Origin: Actinopolymorpha rutila
GTDB taxonomy: Bacteria > Actinomycetota > Actinomycetes > Propionibacteriales > Actinopolymorphaceae
DNA: 64,000 nucleotides
Reading direction: 5' to 3'
Assembly (NCBI RefSeq): GCF_013407855.1
Contig: NZ_JACBZH010000001.1
Span: 4,774,001-4,838,000, forward strand
Each line of letters begins with the position of its first letter. The stretch's first letter is position 1. The position numbers were made by a program, and so were the translations under genes. This document shows positions 54,868-63,443 of this stretch, piece after piece. The notes below the pieces were generated by a model. That model had not been told where the DNA came from and did no database searches. It worked only from the letters and a program-made list of their open reading frames with translations.

Positions 54868-54884
54868 ATACCGTAGGGGGGTAT
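54868..54884. promoter_or_regulatory. CsoR-like copper-responsive operator
   Basis: ATACC-GTAGGGG-GGTAT is an inverted repeat with a G-rich centre, close to known copper repressor CsoR sites. It lies just upstream of the copper ATPase and probably overlaps its promoter. A csoR gene is not present in the window. Confidence 0.6.
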
Positions 54885-54912
54885 GGTGTGCGGCATGAAC
54901 GAGGTGAGATCC

Positions 54913-57075
54913 GTGAACGCCCCGCACCCGGAGAACGCACAGCCCGAGCGGGCCGGACACGAGGAACATGCCGCCCAGGCCGCAAGTGCCACACATGCTG
55001 CACACGCCGCACATGGCGGGCATGACGACCACATGGGACATGGCGGGCACGACAAGCACGCCGGCCACGACCCGGAGATGTTCCGGCGGAAGTTCTGGCT
55101 GAGCCTGCTGCTGACGCTGCCGGTCGTGGCGACCAGCGAGATGGTCATGCGGTGGTTCGGCTACTCGCTGGACTTCCCGGGCATCGCCTGGGTCGGACCC
55201 GTCCTCGGCACGGCCGTCTTCCTCTACGGCGGCCGGCCGTTCCTGGCGGGCGCCGTCGCCGAGCTTCGAGACCGGGCTCCCGGGATGATGCTGCTGATCT
55301 CGCTCGCGGTCGTCGTCGCCTACGGCGCGTCCGCGGCCAGCAGCCTCGGGTGGTTCGACCTGGAGTTCTGGTGGGAGCTGGCCGCGCTGATCACCATCAT
55401 GCTGCTGGGCCACTGGCAGGAGATGAAGGCGATCGGCCAGGCCCAGGGCGCCCTTGCGGCGTTGGCGAAACTGCTGCCCGACGACGCCGAACGCGTCACC
55501 GCGGACGGCACCGAGCGGGTGCCGGTCGACGCGCTGACGGTCGGCGACGTCGTACTCGTCCGACCGGGCGCACGGGTGCCCGCGGACGGCCGCGTGGTCG
55601 ACGGAGGCGCCGAGGTCGACGAGTCGATGATCACCGGGGAGTCCCGCCCGGTTCCGCGTACGGTCGGAGACCGCGTGGTCGCCGGCACCGTGGCGACCGA
55701 CTCCGCCGTCCGGGTGGAGATCCAGGCGGTCGGCAAGGACACCGCGCTGGCCGGGATCGCCCGCCTGGTCGCCCAGGCGCAGGCTTCCGGTGGCCGGGCG
55801 CAGGCACTGGCCGACCGGTTCGCCGCGCTGTTGTTCTACGTTGCGCTCGCGGCGGGCGTCGTCACGTTCGCCGTCTGGTGGCTGCTCGGCGATCTCGACA
55901 ACTCGGTGGTGCGCACCGTCACCGTCCTGGTGATCGCCTGCCCGCACGCGCTCGGCCTGGCCATCCCGTTGGTGATCGCGTTGTCCACGGCGCTGGCCGC
56001 CCGCTCCGGCATCCTCGTCAAGGACAGGTTGGCACTGGAACGGATGCGTACCGTCGACGCGGTTCTGTTCGACAAGACCGGAACGCTGACCAAGGGCCGG
56101 CACAAGGTCGTCGCGGTGGCCACGACATCCACCAGCACAGCCGGCGAGGCCCCACTGACGGAGGACCGGCTGCTCGCCCTGGCCGCGGCGGTGGAGGCCG
56201 ACAGCGAACACCCGCTGGCCCGCGCGGTCGTCAACGCCGCGAAGGAACGCACCACCCCGGCGACGGCGAGCGGCTTCCGTTCACTGACCGGCCGCGGGGT
56301 GCAAGCCAAGGTTGACGGTACGTCGTACGCCGTCGGTGGGCCGGCGCTGCTGCGGGAGTTCGGTACGTCGGTACCGGACGACCTGCGCGACACGGTCGCC
56401 GGCTGGGAGGCGCGCGGCGCCGCCGTTCTCCACCTGGTGCGGGCAGACGAGAACGGACGTACGGACGCGGGCGCGCAGGTGCTCGGCTCCCTGGCACTGG
56501 AGGACGAGGTGCGGCCGGAGGCGCGGGAGGCGATCGCGCACCTGCGCCAGCTCGGCGTCACCACCATCGCCATGGTGACCGGCGACGCCCGTCCGGTCGC
56601 CGAGGCGGTCGCTGCTGACCTCGGGTTCCTTCCCGGCAAGGACGAGGTGTTCGCCGAGGTGCTCCCGGACGACAAGCAGCGCGCCGTTGCCCGGCTGCAG
56701 GAACGCGGGCTGACCGTCGCCATGGTGGGTGACGGGGTCAACGACGCACCCGCACTCGCCCGGGCCGACGTCGGCATCGCGATCGGCGCCGGCACCGACG
56801 TGGCGATCGAGTCCGCCGGTGTGGTGCTGGCCGCCTCCGACCCGCGGGCGGTGGCCGGCGTGGTCCGGCTGTCCCGCGCGTCGTACCGAAAGATGCTGCA
56901 GAACCTCGGCTGGGCAGCCGGCTACAACGTCGTCGCGATCCCGCTGGCCGCGGGTGCGCTGGCCTGGGCCGGTGTCACCCTCAGCCCCGCCGTCGGCGCG
57001 GTGCTGATGTCGGTCTCCACGATCGTGGTGGCGCTGAATGCCCAACTGCTCCGCCGGGTCCGGCTCACGCCGTAA
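54913..57075 (+). CDS. copper-exporting P-type ATPase (CopB-type, P1B-3)
   Basis: This ~720-residue pump has a His-rich N-terminus (residues ~16-52, repeating H-x-x-H) instead of a CxxC metal domain. The sixth-helix motif is C343-P344-H345, typical of CopB-like P1B-3 ATPases. The phosphorylation site is D387 in DKTGTLTKG. TGES, MVTGDARPVAEA and GDGVNDAPALA complete the P-type core. GTG 54913 is chosen because GAGGTGA lies just upstream; ATG 54895 and ATG 54883 are in frame. It should export copper or another soft metal from the cytosol. The neighbouring repeats are upstream. Confidence 0.9.
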   Translation: MNAPHPENAQPERAGHEEHAAQAASATHAAHAAHGGHDDHMGHGGHDKHAGHDPEMFRRKFWLSLLLTLPVVATSEMVMRWFGYSLDFPGIAWVGPVLGTAVFLYGGRPFLAGAVAELRDRAPGMMLLISLAVVVAYGASAASSLGWFDLEFWWELAALITIMLLGHWQEMKAIGQAQGALAALAKLLPDDAERVTADGTERVPVDALTVGDVVLVRPGARVPADGRVVDGGAEVDESMITGESRPVPRTVGDRVVAGTVATDSAVRVEIQAVGKDTALAGIARLVAQAQASGGRAQALADRFAALLFYVALAAGVVTFAVWWLLGDLDNSVVRTVTVLVIACPHALGLAIPLVIALSTALAARSGILVKDRLALERMRTVDAVLFDKTGTLTKGRHKVVAVATTSTSTAGEAPLTEDRLLALAAAVEADSEHPLARAVVNAAKERTTPATASGFRSLTGRGVQAKVDGTSYAVGGPALLREFGTSVPDDLRDTVAGWEARGAAVLHLVRADENGRTDAGAQVLGSLALEDEVRPEAREAIAHLRQLGVTTIAMVTGDARPVAEAVAADLGFLPGKDEVFAEVLPDDKQRAVARLQERGLTVAMVGDGVNDAPALARADVGIAIGAGTDVAIESAGVVLAASDPRAVAGVVRLSRASYRKMLQNLGWAAGYNVVAIPLAAGALAWAGVTLSPAVGAVLMSVSTIVVALNAQLLRRVRLTP

Positions 57076-57133
57076 CGCCTGGGCCGGCGGCCGGCATAGA
57101 CCGCACGCCGAGTCGCCGCGAGCCGAACGCCGC

Positions 57134-57139
57134 TACGAT
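57134..57139 (+). promoter_or_regulatory. -10 box (TACGAT) of the methyltransferase gene, leaderless
   Basis: TACGAT ends six bases before GTG 57146. Confidence 0.55.
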
Positions 57140-57145
57140 CGTCCG

Positions 57146-57853
57146 GTGAACGAGACGTCAATCTCGAACTTCGAGACGATCGAGGCGGCGTTCGGCGCGG
57201 CCGCCGGCACCTACGACAGTGCTCGGCGCCGGCTGGTGCCCTGCTTCGACGACTTCTACGGCACCGCGTTGCGGTTCGCCACCCTGGACCTGCCGGAGGC
57301 TCCGCGGGTCCTGGACCTCGGCGCGGGCACCGGGTTGTTCTCCGCGCTGGTCGCCGGAGTGCGGCCGCGCGCCGAGCTGACCCTGGTCGACTCCGCCGCG
57401 CCCATGCTGGCCGAGGCCGCGAGTGCACTGTCCGCGCGCGGAGTCGCCCACGAGATCCGCCGGCAGGACCTCGCCGAGCCGCTCCCCCACGGCCAGTACG
57501 ACGCGGTGATCTCCGCGCTGGCCATCCACCATCTCGACGACGACGGCAAGCGCGATCTCTACCGCCGCATCCTCGGCGTACTCACGCCCGGCGGTGTCTT
57601 CGTCAACGCCGAGCAGGTCGCCGGGCCCACGTCCCGGCTGGACGAGCTGTACGACAGCTGGTGGGAGGAGGACGCACGCGCCCGCGGGTCCGACGACGCC
57701 GAACTCGCCGCCGCCCGGGCGCGGATGGCCTTCGACCGGCCGGCCACCGCGGCGGACCAGGTGGGCTGGCTGCGCGAGGCGGGCTTCGCCGACGCGGCCT
57801 GCCCGTTCGCCCAGCTGCGGTTCGCGGTCCTCGTCGGCTGGTCACCCTCCTGA
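57146..57853 (+). CDS. class I SAM-dependent methyltransferase
   Basis: This 235-residue enzyme has SAM motif I VLDLGAGTGLFS, the acidic LTLVDSAAPML and the HHLDDDGKRDLYRR region of small-molecule methyltransferases. Catalytic or substrate residues are not specific. Transcription looks leaderless from the GTG at 57146. It stands alone between the copper ATPase and the biotin carboxylase gene. Substrate unknown. Confidence 0.82.
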   Translation: MNETSISNFETIEAAFGAAAGTYDSARRRLVPCFDDFYGTALRFATLDLPEAPRVLDLGAGTGLFSALVAGVRPRAELTLVDSAAPMLAEAASALSARGVAHEIRRQDLAEPLPHGQYDAVISALAIHHLDDDGKRDLYRRILGVLTPGGVFVNAEQVAGPTSRLDELYDSWWEEDARARGSDDAELAAARARMAFDRPATAADQVGWLREAGFADAACPFAQLRFAVLVGWSPS

Positions 57854-57986
57854 TCGCCCGGCCGTCGCTCCGGCCGCGGGCCCAGGACGTGTCCTAGACT
57901 CCGGGAAAGTTGTGGGGTCGCGCGGGCATGGGGCGACGGCGGCGAACGCCGCGTCGGGCCGCGACCCGCGGAGGGAGGACCACAGG

Positions 57987-59750
57987 GTGTCGACCATCAG
58001 CAAGGTGCTCATCGCCAACCGTGGCGAGATCGCCGTCCGGATCGCGCGGGCGTGCCGGGACGCGGGTGTGGCCAGCGTCGCCGTGTACGCCGACCCCGAC
58101 CGGGACGCGCTGCACGTCCGCGTCGCCGACGAGGCGTACGCACTGGACGGCGCGACCCCGGCGGACAGCTACCTCGCGATCGACAAGCTGGTCGACGTCG
58201 CCCGGCGCGCCGGTGCCGACGCGGTGCACCCCGGCTACGGCTTCCTCGCCGAGAACGCCGGGTTCGCCACCGCGGTCGCCGACGCCGGCCTCACCTGGAT
58301 CGGTCCCCCGCCGGCCGCGATCGACGCCCTCGGCGACAAGGTCAAGGCCCGCCACATCGCGCAGAAGGTCGGCGCTCCGCTGGTTCCCGGCACCGCCGAC
58401 CCGGTGGCCGACGCCGACGAGGTGCTGGCCTTCGCCCGCGAGCACGGCCTGCCGGTGGCGATCAAGGCGGCGTACGGCGGCGGTGGCCGGGGCCTGAAGG
58501 TCGCTCGTACGGCAGAGGAGATTCCCGAGCTGTTCGACTCGGCCGTGCGCGAGGCGGTCTCGGCGTTCGGGCGCGGCGAGTGCTTCGTGGAGCGCTACCT
58601 CGACCGGCCGCGGCACGTGGAGACGCAGTGCCTCGCCGACACCCACGGCAACGCCGTGGTGGTGTCCACCCGCGACTGCTCGCTGCAGCGCCGCCACCAG
58701 AAGCTGGTCGAGGAGGCGCCGGCGCCGTTCCTGTCCGCCGCGCAACTGGACACGCTCTACTCCGCCAGCAAGGCGATCCTGCGCGAGGCCGGTTACGTCG
58801 GCGCCGGCACGTGTGAGTTCCTGGTCGGCCAGGACGGCACGATCAGCTTCCTCGAGGTCAACACCCGGCTGCAGGTCGAGCACCCGGTGTCGGAGGAGGT
58901 CACCGGCCTCGACCTGGTGCGCGAGCAGCTGCGGATCGCCGCGGGTGAGCCGCTGGGCTACGACGACCCGGCAGTACGCGGGCACTCCATCGAGTTCCGG
59001 ATCAACGCCGAGGACGCCGGCCGCAACTTCCTGCCCGCACCCGGCACGCTGACCCGCTGGCACCCGCCGTCCGGTCCCGGCGTACGCCTGGACGAGGGCT
59101 ACGACCAGGGCGAGACGGTGCCGGGGGCGTTCGACTCGCTGATCGCCAAGCTGGTCGTCACCGGTCGCGACCGCGAACACGCGCTGGCCCGTTCCCGCCG
59201 GGCGCTCGCGGAGTTCGTCGCCGACGGCATGCCCACCGTGCTGCCGTTCCACCGCGCGGTGCTGGAGTCGCCGGCGTTCACCGCGCCCGACGGTGAGTTC
59301 GCGGTGCACACCCGCTGGATCGAGACCGAGTTCGACAACACCATCGCTCCCTACGACGGCCCCACCGAGGCCGCCGAGGCACCCGAGCGCGAGCGGATCA
59401 CCGTCGAGGTGGACGGCAAGCGGCTCGAGGTCGTGCTCCCGGCCGGGCTCGGCGCCACCGGCGGGGCTCCAGCCGGCGGCACCCGCAAGCCGCCCCGCCG
59501 GGGTGGCGGCGCCAGGGCCGGCGCCAGTGCCTCCGGTGACACCCTCACCTCGCCCATGCAGGGGACGCTGGTGAAGGTCGCCGTCGAGGAGGGCCAGGCG
59601 GTCCAGGCCGGCGACCTGATCGTCGTCCTGGAGGCGATGAAGATGGAGCAACCGGTCAACGCGCACAAGGCGGGCACGGTGGCGGGGCTGTCCGCGCAGG
59701 TCGGCGCCACGGTGACGGCCGGCGCCACGCTCTGCGAGATCAAGGACTGA
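57987..59750 (+). CDS. acyl-CoA carboxylase alpha subunit (biotin carboxylase + BCCP)
   Basis: This 587-residue subunit joins a biotin carboxylase (VLIANRGEIAVRIARAC, AYGGGGRGLKVA, FLEVNTRLQVEHPV) to a C-terminal biotinyl domain with biotinylated K552 in VLEAMKMEQP. It carboxylates its own biotin using ATP and bicarbonate, and hands the CO2 to the beta subunit. GTG 57987 has GGGAGG upstream. The linker around 500 is Gly/Ala-rich. Only one alpha gene is in the window, so it probably serves both carboxyltransferases (34959 and 51066). The window's birA is the likely ligase. Confidence 0.94.
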   Translation: MSTISKVLIANRGEIAVRIARACRDAGVASVAVYADPDRDALHVRVADEAYALDGATPADSYLAIDKLVDVARRAGADAVHPGYGFLAENAGFATAVADAGLTWIGPPPAAIDALGDKVKARHIAQKVGAPLVPGTADPVADADEVLAFAREHGLPVAIKAAYGGGGRGLKVARTAEEIPELFDSAVREAVSAFGRGECFVERYLDRPRHVETQCLADTHGNAVVVSTRDCSLQRRHQKLVEEAPAPFLSAAQLDTLYSASKAILREAGYVGAGTCEFLVGQDGTISFLEVNTRLQVEHPVSEEVTGLDLVREQLRIAAGEPLGYDDPAVRGHSIEFRINAEDAGRNFLPAPGTLTRWHPPSGPGVRLDEGYDQGETVPGAFDSLIAKLVVTGRDREHALARSRRALAEFVADGMPTVLPFHRAVLESPAFTAPDGEFAVHTRWIETEFDNTIAPYDGPTEAAEAPERERITVEVDGKRLEVVLPAGLGATGGAPAGGTRKPPRRGGGARAGASASGDTLTSPMQGTLVKVAVEEGQAVQAGDLIVVLEAMKMEQPVNAHKAGTVAGLSAQVGATVTAGATLCEIKD

Positions 59751-59851
59751 CCGCGGTCGCGGCGTGCGCCGCACCCAGCCTCGCCGCACGTCGGGCGCGA
59801 TCGGGATCGAACGGACGGACCGGGAACGCACACGCCCGCCCGGACGTCTCC

Positions 59852-59857
59852 TACGCT
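59852..59857 (+). promoter_or_regulatory. -10 box (TACGCT) upstream of Gly-rich membrane protein
   Basis: TACGCT would start transcription near 59864 and leave a short leader holding a GAAAGGG-like ribosome site before GTG 59884. Confidence 0.4.
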
Positions 59858-59883
59858 GAGGGCAACCTAAGAAAGGGCACCCC

Positions 59884-60738
59884 GTGGAGATCCTGATCCT
59901 GCTCGTCGTCGTGATCGGAGTCGTCGCGTTCGTCTCCAACCGGCGCGCACAGACCCGGCGCCGGGAGGTCGAGGCGGCCGAGCTGGCCAAGGTGAGGTCC
60001 TTCGCCGAGGAGGACGTCACGAAGTTCGGCGAGGAGCTGCAGCGGCTGGACACCGACGTCGCCGGGCGCGAGCTCGACGAGGCAACCCGCCAGGACTACG
60101 AACGCGCGCTGGACCAGTACGACGTCGCGAAGAAGGCCGTCGACACCGCGGCCAGGCCCGAGGACATCAAGCAGATCACCACGATCCTGGAGGACGGCAA
60201 GTACGCCGTCGCCTGCGTGCGGGCCCGGATCAACCGCGAGCCGCTTCCGCAGCGGCGCCCGCCGTGCTTCTTCAACCCCCAGCACGGCCCGTCCTTCGAG
60301 GACGTGGAGTGGGCTCCGGCAGGCGGCGCCTATCGCACCGTCCCGGTGTGTGCCGCCGACGCGGAGCGGGTGAAGGCGGGCGCCGAGCCCGACATCCGCA
60401 AGGTGAGTGTCGACGGCCAGCGCGTTCCCTACTGGCAGGCCGGCCCGGCCTACGCGCCGTGGATGCAGGGTTACTTCGCCGGCTTCGCGACGTCCGGCCT
60501 GCTGCCGGCGTTCCTCATGGGCTCGATGATGGGCGGCATGTGGGGCGGCTACGGCGACGGTGGCTTCGGTGACGGTGGCTTCGGTGACGGCGATGGCGAC
60601 TTCGGTGGCGACGGCGGCGACGGCGGGGATGCCGGCGACGGTGGCGATGGCGGCGATGGCGGCGGCGGCGGAGACTTCGGTGGTGACGGGGGCGACTTCG
60701 GCGGCGGCGACTTCGGCGGTGGCGACTTCGGTTTCTGA
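59884..60738 (+). CDS. hypothetical membrane protein with Gly/Asp-rich C-terminus
   Basis: This 284-residue protein starts with a membrane anchor (ILILLVVVIGVVAFV) and then a helical, charged region. A central part with CFFNPQHGP and VPVCAADAERVK looks like a small folded domain with one or two cysteines. The last ~85 residues are almost only Gly, Asp, Phe and Met (repeats of GGDFGG or GDGG). Proteins with such tails occur in actinobacteria but no function is known. The tail may be extracellular or a coacervate-like segment. Confidence 0.7.
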   Translation: MEILILLVVVIGVVAFVSNRRAQTRRREVEAAELAKVRSFAEEDVTKFGEELQRLDTDVAGRELDEATRQDYERALDQYDVAKKAVDTAARPEDIKQITTILEDGKYAVACVRARINREPLPQRRPPCFFNPQHGPSFEDVEWAPAGGAYRTVPVCAADAERVKAGAEPDIRKVSVDGQRVPYWQAGPAYAPWMQGYFAGFATSGLLPAFLMGSMMGGMWGGYGDGGFGDGGFGDGDGDFGGDGGDGGDAGDGGDGGDGGGGGDFGGDGGDFGGGDFGGGDFGF

Positions 60739-60753
60739 GTTCCGGACAAATCG

Positions 60754-60771
60754 ACGGCCCTTTCGGGCCGT
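60754..60771 (+). terminator. terminator hairpin after the Gly-rich protein gene
   Basis: ACGGCCC and GGGCCGT form a 7-bp stem with a TTTC loop 16 bp after the stop codon, followed by a short TTCAAC stretch. Confidence 0.55.
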
Positions 60772-60857
60772 TCAACAATCCCCCTCCTCGCGTTACGCTC
60801 GGCGAGAGAGGGGGATTTGTTTCTCCCTTCGATTTCCTCGACGGGAGGTAACGGAAA

Positions 60858-61295
60858 ATGTCGTCCCAGCGGCTCCCTATTGAGGAGCACCCCGATATAA
60901 CCGAACTCCAGGGACGTTACGAAAGAATTGGCCAGAAGCCCGCCGTCCAGATGGGCGCCGGCGGGATCGTGCTGGCCGGGCTGTTCGTCGCGCTGTCGCC
61001 GTGGATCGCGGGATTCGCCATGTCCACGCCGCTCGCGGTCAACAACCTGGTCGTCGGGCTCACCACGGTCGCGCTCGCACTCGGCTTCGCCGCGTCGTTC
61101 CGCTCGACCCACGGACTGAGCTGGGTGGTGCCGCTGCTGGGTGCGTGGACGATCGTCGCACCCTGGGTGATCTACAACGCCGATCACAGCCTTCGGGTCA
61201 TCCTGTGCAACGTCATCGGCGGCGCCGTGCTGTTCTTGTTGGGCATGGCTGTACTCGGCTCGGGAATGATGCGCCGCAAGAACGAACGCACCTGA
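60858..61295 (+). CDS. SPW-repeat membrane protein
   Basis: This 145-residue protein has about four membrane segments and the repeated SPW/APW motif (ALSPWIAGF and IVAPWVIY), which names its family. The cytoplasmic N-terminus is hydrophilic (EEHPDITELQGRYERI). GGGAGG lies upstream of ATG 60858. Function unknown. The following 190 bp to the lpdA-like gene contains no supported gene and is less GC-rich. Confidence 0.82.
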   Translation: MSSQRLPIEEHPDITELQGRYERIGQKPAVQMGAGGIVLAGLFVALSPWIAGFAMSTPLAVNNLVVGLTTVALALGFAASFRSTHGLSWVVPLLGAWTIVAPWVIYNADHSLRVILCNVIGGAVLFLLGMAVLGSGMMRRKNERT

Positions 61296-61486
61296 CCGAC
61301 AAAGATCGTCACGTCGGAAATGGCGACGCCGACAGTGACAAATGACCAGTAATCGATGTCAGTTTGATCCGTCGGACTGGAGAAAACACCAGAAGATCGA
61401 TTTCGAAAGAAAAGCGATCTCGTTTCGTTGCGGCCGCGGCGTCGGCGCGCCGACTCGACAGTCGGTGCGTGGTCCCCGCGGCCGCG

Positions 61487-62914
61487 TCAGCTGTCCTTAC
61501 GCGGAGCCTGTTGCCCGCGCACGTGCAGCCGGCGAGCCGCCTCGGCGATCGAGCCGCTCAGCGACGGATACACCGTGAACGCGTGTGCCAGCTGGTCGAC
61601 GGTGAGCCGGCAGGACACCGCCACCGACACCGGGTGGATGAGTTCGCTGGCGTGCGGTGCGACGACCACGCCACCCACGACGATCCCCGTGCCCGGGCGG
61701 CACATCAGCTTGATGAACCCGTCGTGGATGCCCTGCATCTTCGCCCGCGGGTTGCGGGTCAGCGGCAGCTTGATCCCGACCGCCTGGACCCGTCCGCTGT
61801 CGAGGTCCTGCTGTGACCAGCCGACGGTGGCGATCTCCGGTGCGGTGAAGACGGTCGCCGCGACCTCCTCCAGGTCCAGCGGCGAGACGGCGTCACCGAG
61901 CGCGTGGGCCATCGCGATCCGGCCCTGCATGGCCGCCACCGAGGCGAGCATCAGCACGCCGGTGCAGTCCCCCGCCGCGTAGACGCCCCGCGCGGTGGTC
62001 CGGGACACCTTGTCCACCTCGATGAACCCGCGCTCGTCGGTGGTCACCCCTGCCGTGTCCAGCCCGAGGTCGGCGGTGTTGGCGATCGAGCCCACGGCGA
62101 GCAGGCAGTGCGTACCCTCCACGACCCGCCCGTCGGTCAGCGTCACCACCACGCCGTCGCCGCGCCGCTCCACCCGCTCCGCGCGCGAACGCGACAGCAC
62201 GGTCATCCCCCGGCGGGTGAAGACGTCCTCGATGACATTGGCCGCGTCGGCGTCCTCGGTGGGCAGCACCCGGTCACGGCTGGACACGAGCACCACGTCG
62301 CTGCCGAGAGCGTTGTAGGCACCGGCGAACTCCGCACCGGTGACACCCGAGCCGACCACGATCAGCCGCCCGGGCAGCTCGTCGAGTTCGTACACCTGGT
62401 CCCAGGTCAGGATGCGCTCGCCGTCGGGTTCGGCGTCGGGCAGGATCCGCGGCCGGGCGCCGGTGGAGAGGAGTACGACGTCGGCCGCGAGCTCCTCCGT
62501 ACCTCCGTCGGCAAGGGTGGCCACCACCCGGTCCGGGCCGGCCATCCGGCCGGATCCGCGCACCACCCGTACGCCCTCGCGCTGCAGACTGCGCCCGACG
62601 TCCTCGGACTGGTTGTGGGCCAGGGCCTTCACCCGGGCGTTGACCTTGGCGATGTCGGTGGCGATGTCGGTGCTCACATCGCCCGGATCGGGTGCGGACC
62701 GGCCGATCCGGACACCGAGCTCGCCGGACTCGCGGACCTGGTTGATCACCTCCGCGGTCGCCACCAGCGTCTTGCTGGGCACGCAGTCGGTGAGCACGGC
62801 CGAGCCGCCCAGGCCGTCCCGGTCGACGACGCACACTTCGGCTCCGAGCTGGGCAGCGACCAGGGCGGCTTCGTAGCCGCCGGGACCGCCTCCGATGATC
62901 ACGACACGAGTCAC
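61487..62914 (-). CDS. NAD(P)H-quinone dehydrogenase, LpdA-type one-cysteine flavoprotein
   Basis: This 475-residue enzyme matches the mycobacterial LpdA (Rv3303c) family. FAD motif VVIIGGGPGGYEAALVAA, then GGSAVLTDCVPSKT, where only one cysteine remains instead of the CxxxxC redox pair of lipoamide dehydrogenase. NAD motif VVGSGVTGAEFAGA, TTARGVYAAGDCTG and a C-terminal YPSLSGSIAEAARRL are also as in Rv3303c. It therefore reduces quinones with NAD(P)H rather than lipoamide. GTG 62914 has GGGGGAG a little upstream. Confidence 0.9.
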   Translation of the reverse strand: MTRVVIIGGGPGGYEAALVAAQLGAEVCVVDRDGLGGSAVLTDCVPSKTLVATAEVINQVRESGELGVRIGRSAPDPGDVSTDIATDIAKVNARVKALAHNQSEDVGRSLQREGVRVVRGSGRMAGPDRVVATLADGGTEELAADVVLLSTGARPRILPDAEPDGERILTWDQVYELDELPGRLIVVGSGVTGAEFAGAYNALGSDVVLVSSRDRVLPTEDADAANVIEDVFTRRGMTVLSRSRAERVERRGDGVVVTLTDGRVVEGTHCLLAVGSIANTADLGLDTAGVTTDERGFIEVDKVSRTTARGVYAAGDCTGVLMLASVAAMQGRIAMAHALGDAVSPLDLEEVAATVFTAPEIATVGWSQQDLDSGRVQAVGIKLPLTRNPRAKMQGIHDGFIKLMCRPGTGIVVGGVVVAPHASELIHPVSVAVSCRLTVDQLAHAFTVYPSLSGSIAEAARRLHVRGQQAPRKDS

Positions 62915-62952
62915 GGGGCCCTATTCTCCCCCACGCCGTTTCGCGCGCCGGG

Positions 62953-62958
62953 TACCCT
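62953..62958 (+). promoter_or_regulatory. -10 box (TACCCT) of the GGCT-family gene, leaderless
   Basis: TACCCT ends eight bases before GTG 62967. Confidence 0.5.
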
Positions 62959-62966
62959 CGGCATCC

Positions 62967-63419
62967 GTGACCCTGTACGCCGCCTACGCGTCCAACCTCA
63001 GCCCCCGGGACATGGCCGATCGCTGTCCGCATTCTCCTCTTCGCGGCACCGGCTGGATGACCGGCTGGCGGCTGACGTTCGGCGGGGAGGACCACGGCTG
63101 GGAGGGCGCGCTGCCCACCGTGGTGGAGGACCCCGTCTCGGAGGTCTTCGTGGCGTTGTACGACCTCGCGCCCGCGGACGAGGACCGGCTGGACGACTGG
63201 GAGGGCGCCTCCCTCGGGCTCTACCGCAAGGTGCGCGTATGGGTGCAAACCCTCGACGGCGGCGCGTCCGCGACCAGCTACGTGCTCGACGCGTTCGAGG
63301 GCGGCCTGCCGTCGGCCCGCTACCTCGGCATCCTCGCCGAGGCCGCCGACCTCGCAGGCGCGCCGTCCGACTACACCGCGGCGCTTCGCCGCCGGCCCTG
63401 CCGCGGCATCGGCCACTGA
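62967..63419 (+). CDS. gamma-glutamylcyclotransferase-like (AIG2/GGCT) protein
   Basis: This 150-residue protein starts TLYAAYASNLSPRDMADRC, the GGCT substrate loop (YAxYxSNL). VFVALYDLAPADEDRLDDWEG carries the expected catalytic glutamate. Related enzymes release 5-oxoproline from gamma-glutamyl peptides. Its exact substrate is unknown. It is divergent from the lpdA-like gene with 52 bp between, and the transcript appears leaderless. Confidence 0.8.
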   Translation: MTLYAAYASNLSPRDMADRCPHSPLRGTGWMTGWRLTFGGEDHGWEGALPTVVEDPVSEVFVALYDLAPADEDRLDDWEGASLGLYRKVRVWVQTLDGGASATSYVLDAFEGGLPSARYLGILAEAADLAGAPSDYTAALRRRPCRGIGH

Positions 63420-63429
63420 CCCGATGGCC

Positions 63430-63435
63430 TAGGGT
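63430..63435 (+). promoter_or_regulatory. -10 box (TAGGGT) of the purine nucleoside phosphorylase gene, leaderless
   Basis: TAGGGT ends eight bases before GTG 63444. Confidence 0.55.
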
Positions 63436-63443
63436 CCCCTGTC

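Noticed and set aside
52768..56211. 1147-residue minus-strand open frame extending the acyl-CoA dehydrogenase upstream
   Set aside because: The extra part crosses the 89-bp repeats and the antisense of merR and copper ATPase genes. A good ribosome site at 53934 gives the normal family length.
61342..61578. Short plus-strand frame after the SPW protein
   Set aside because: No ribosome site and overlaps the antisense end of the lpdA-like gene; composition is not coding-like.
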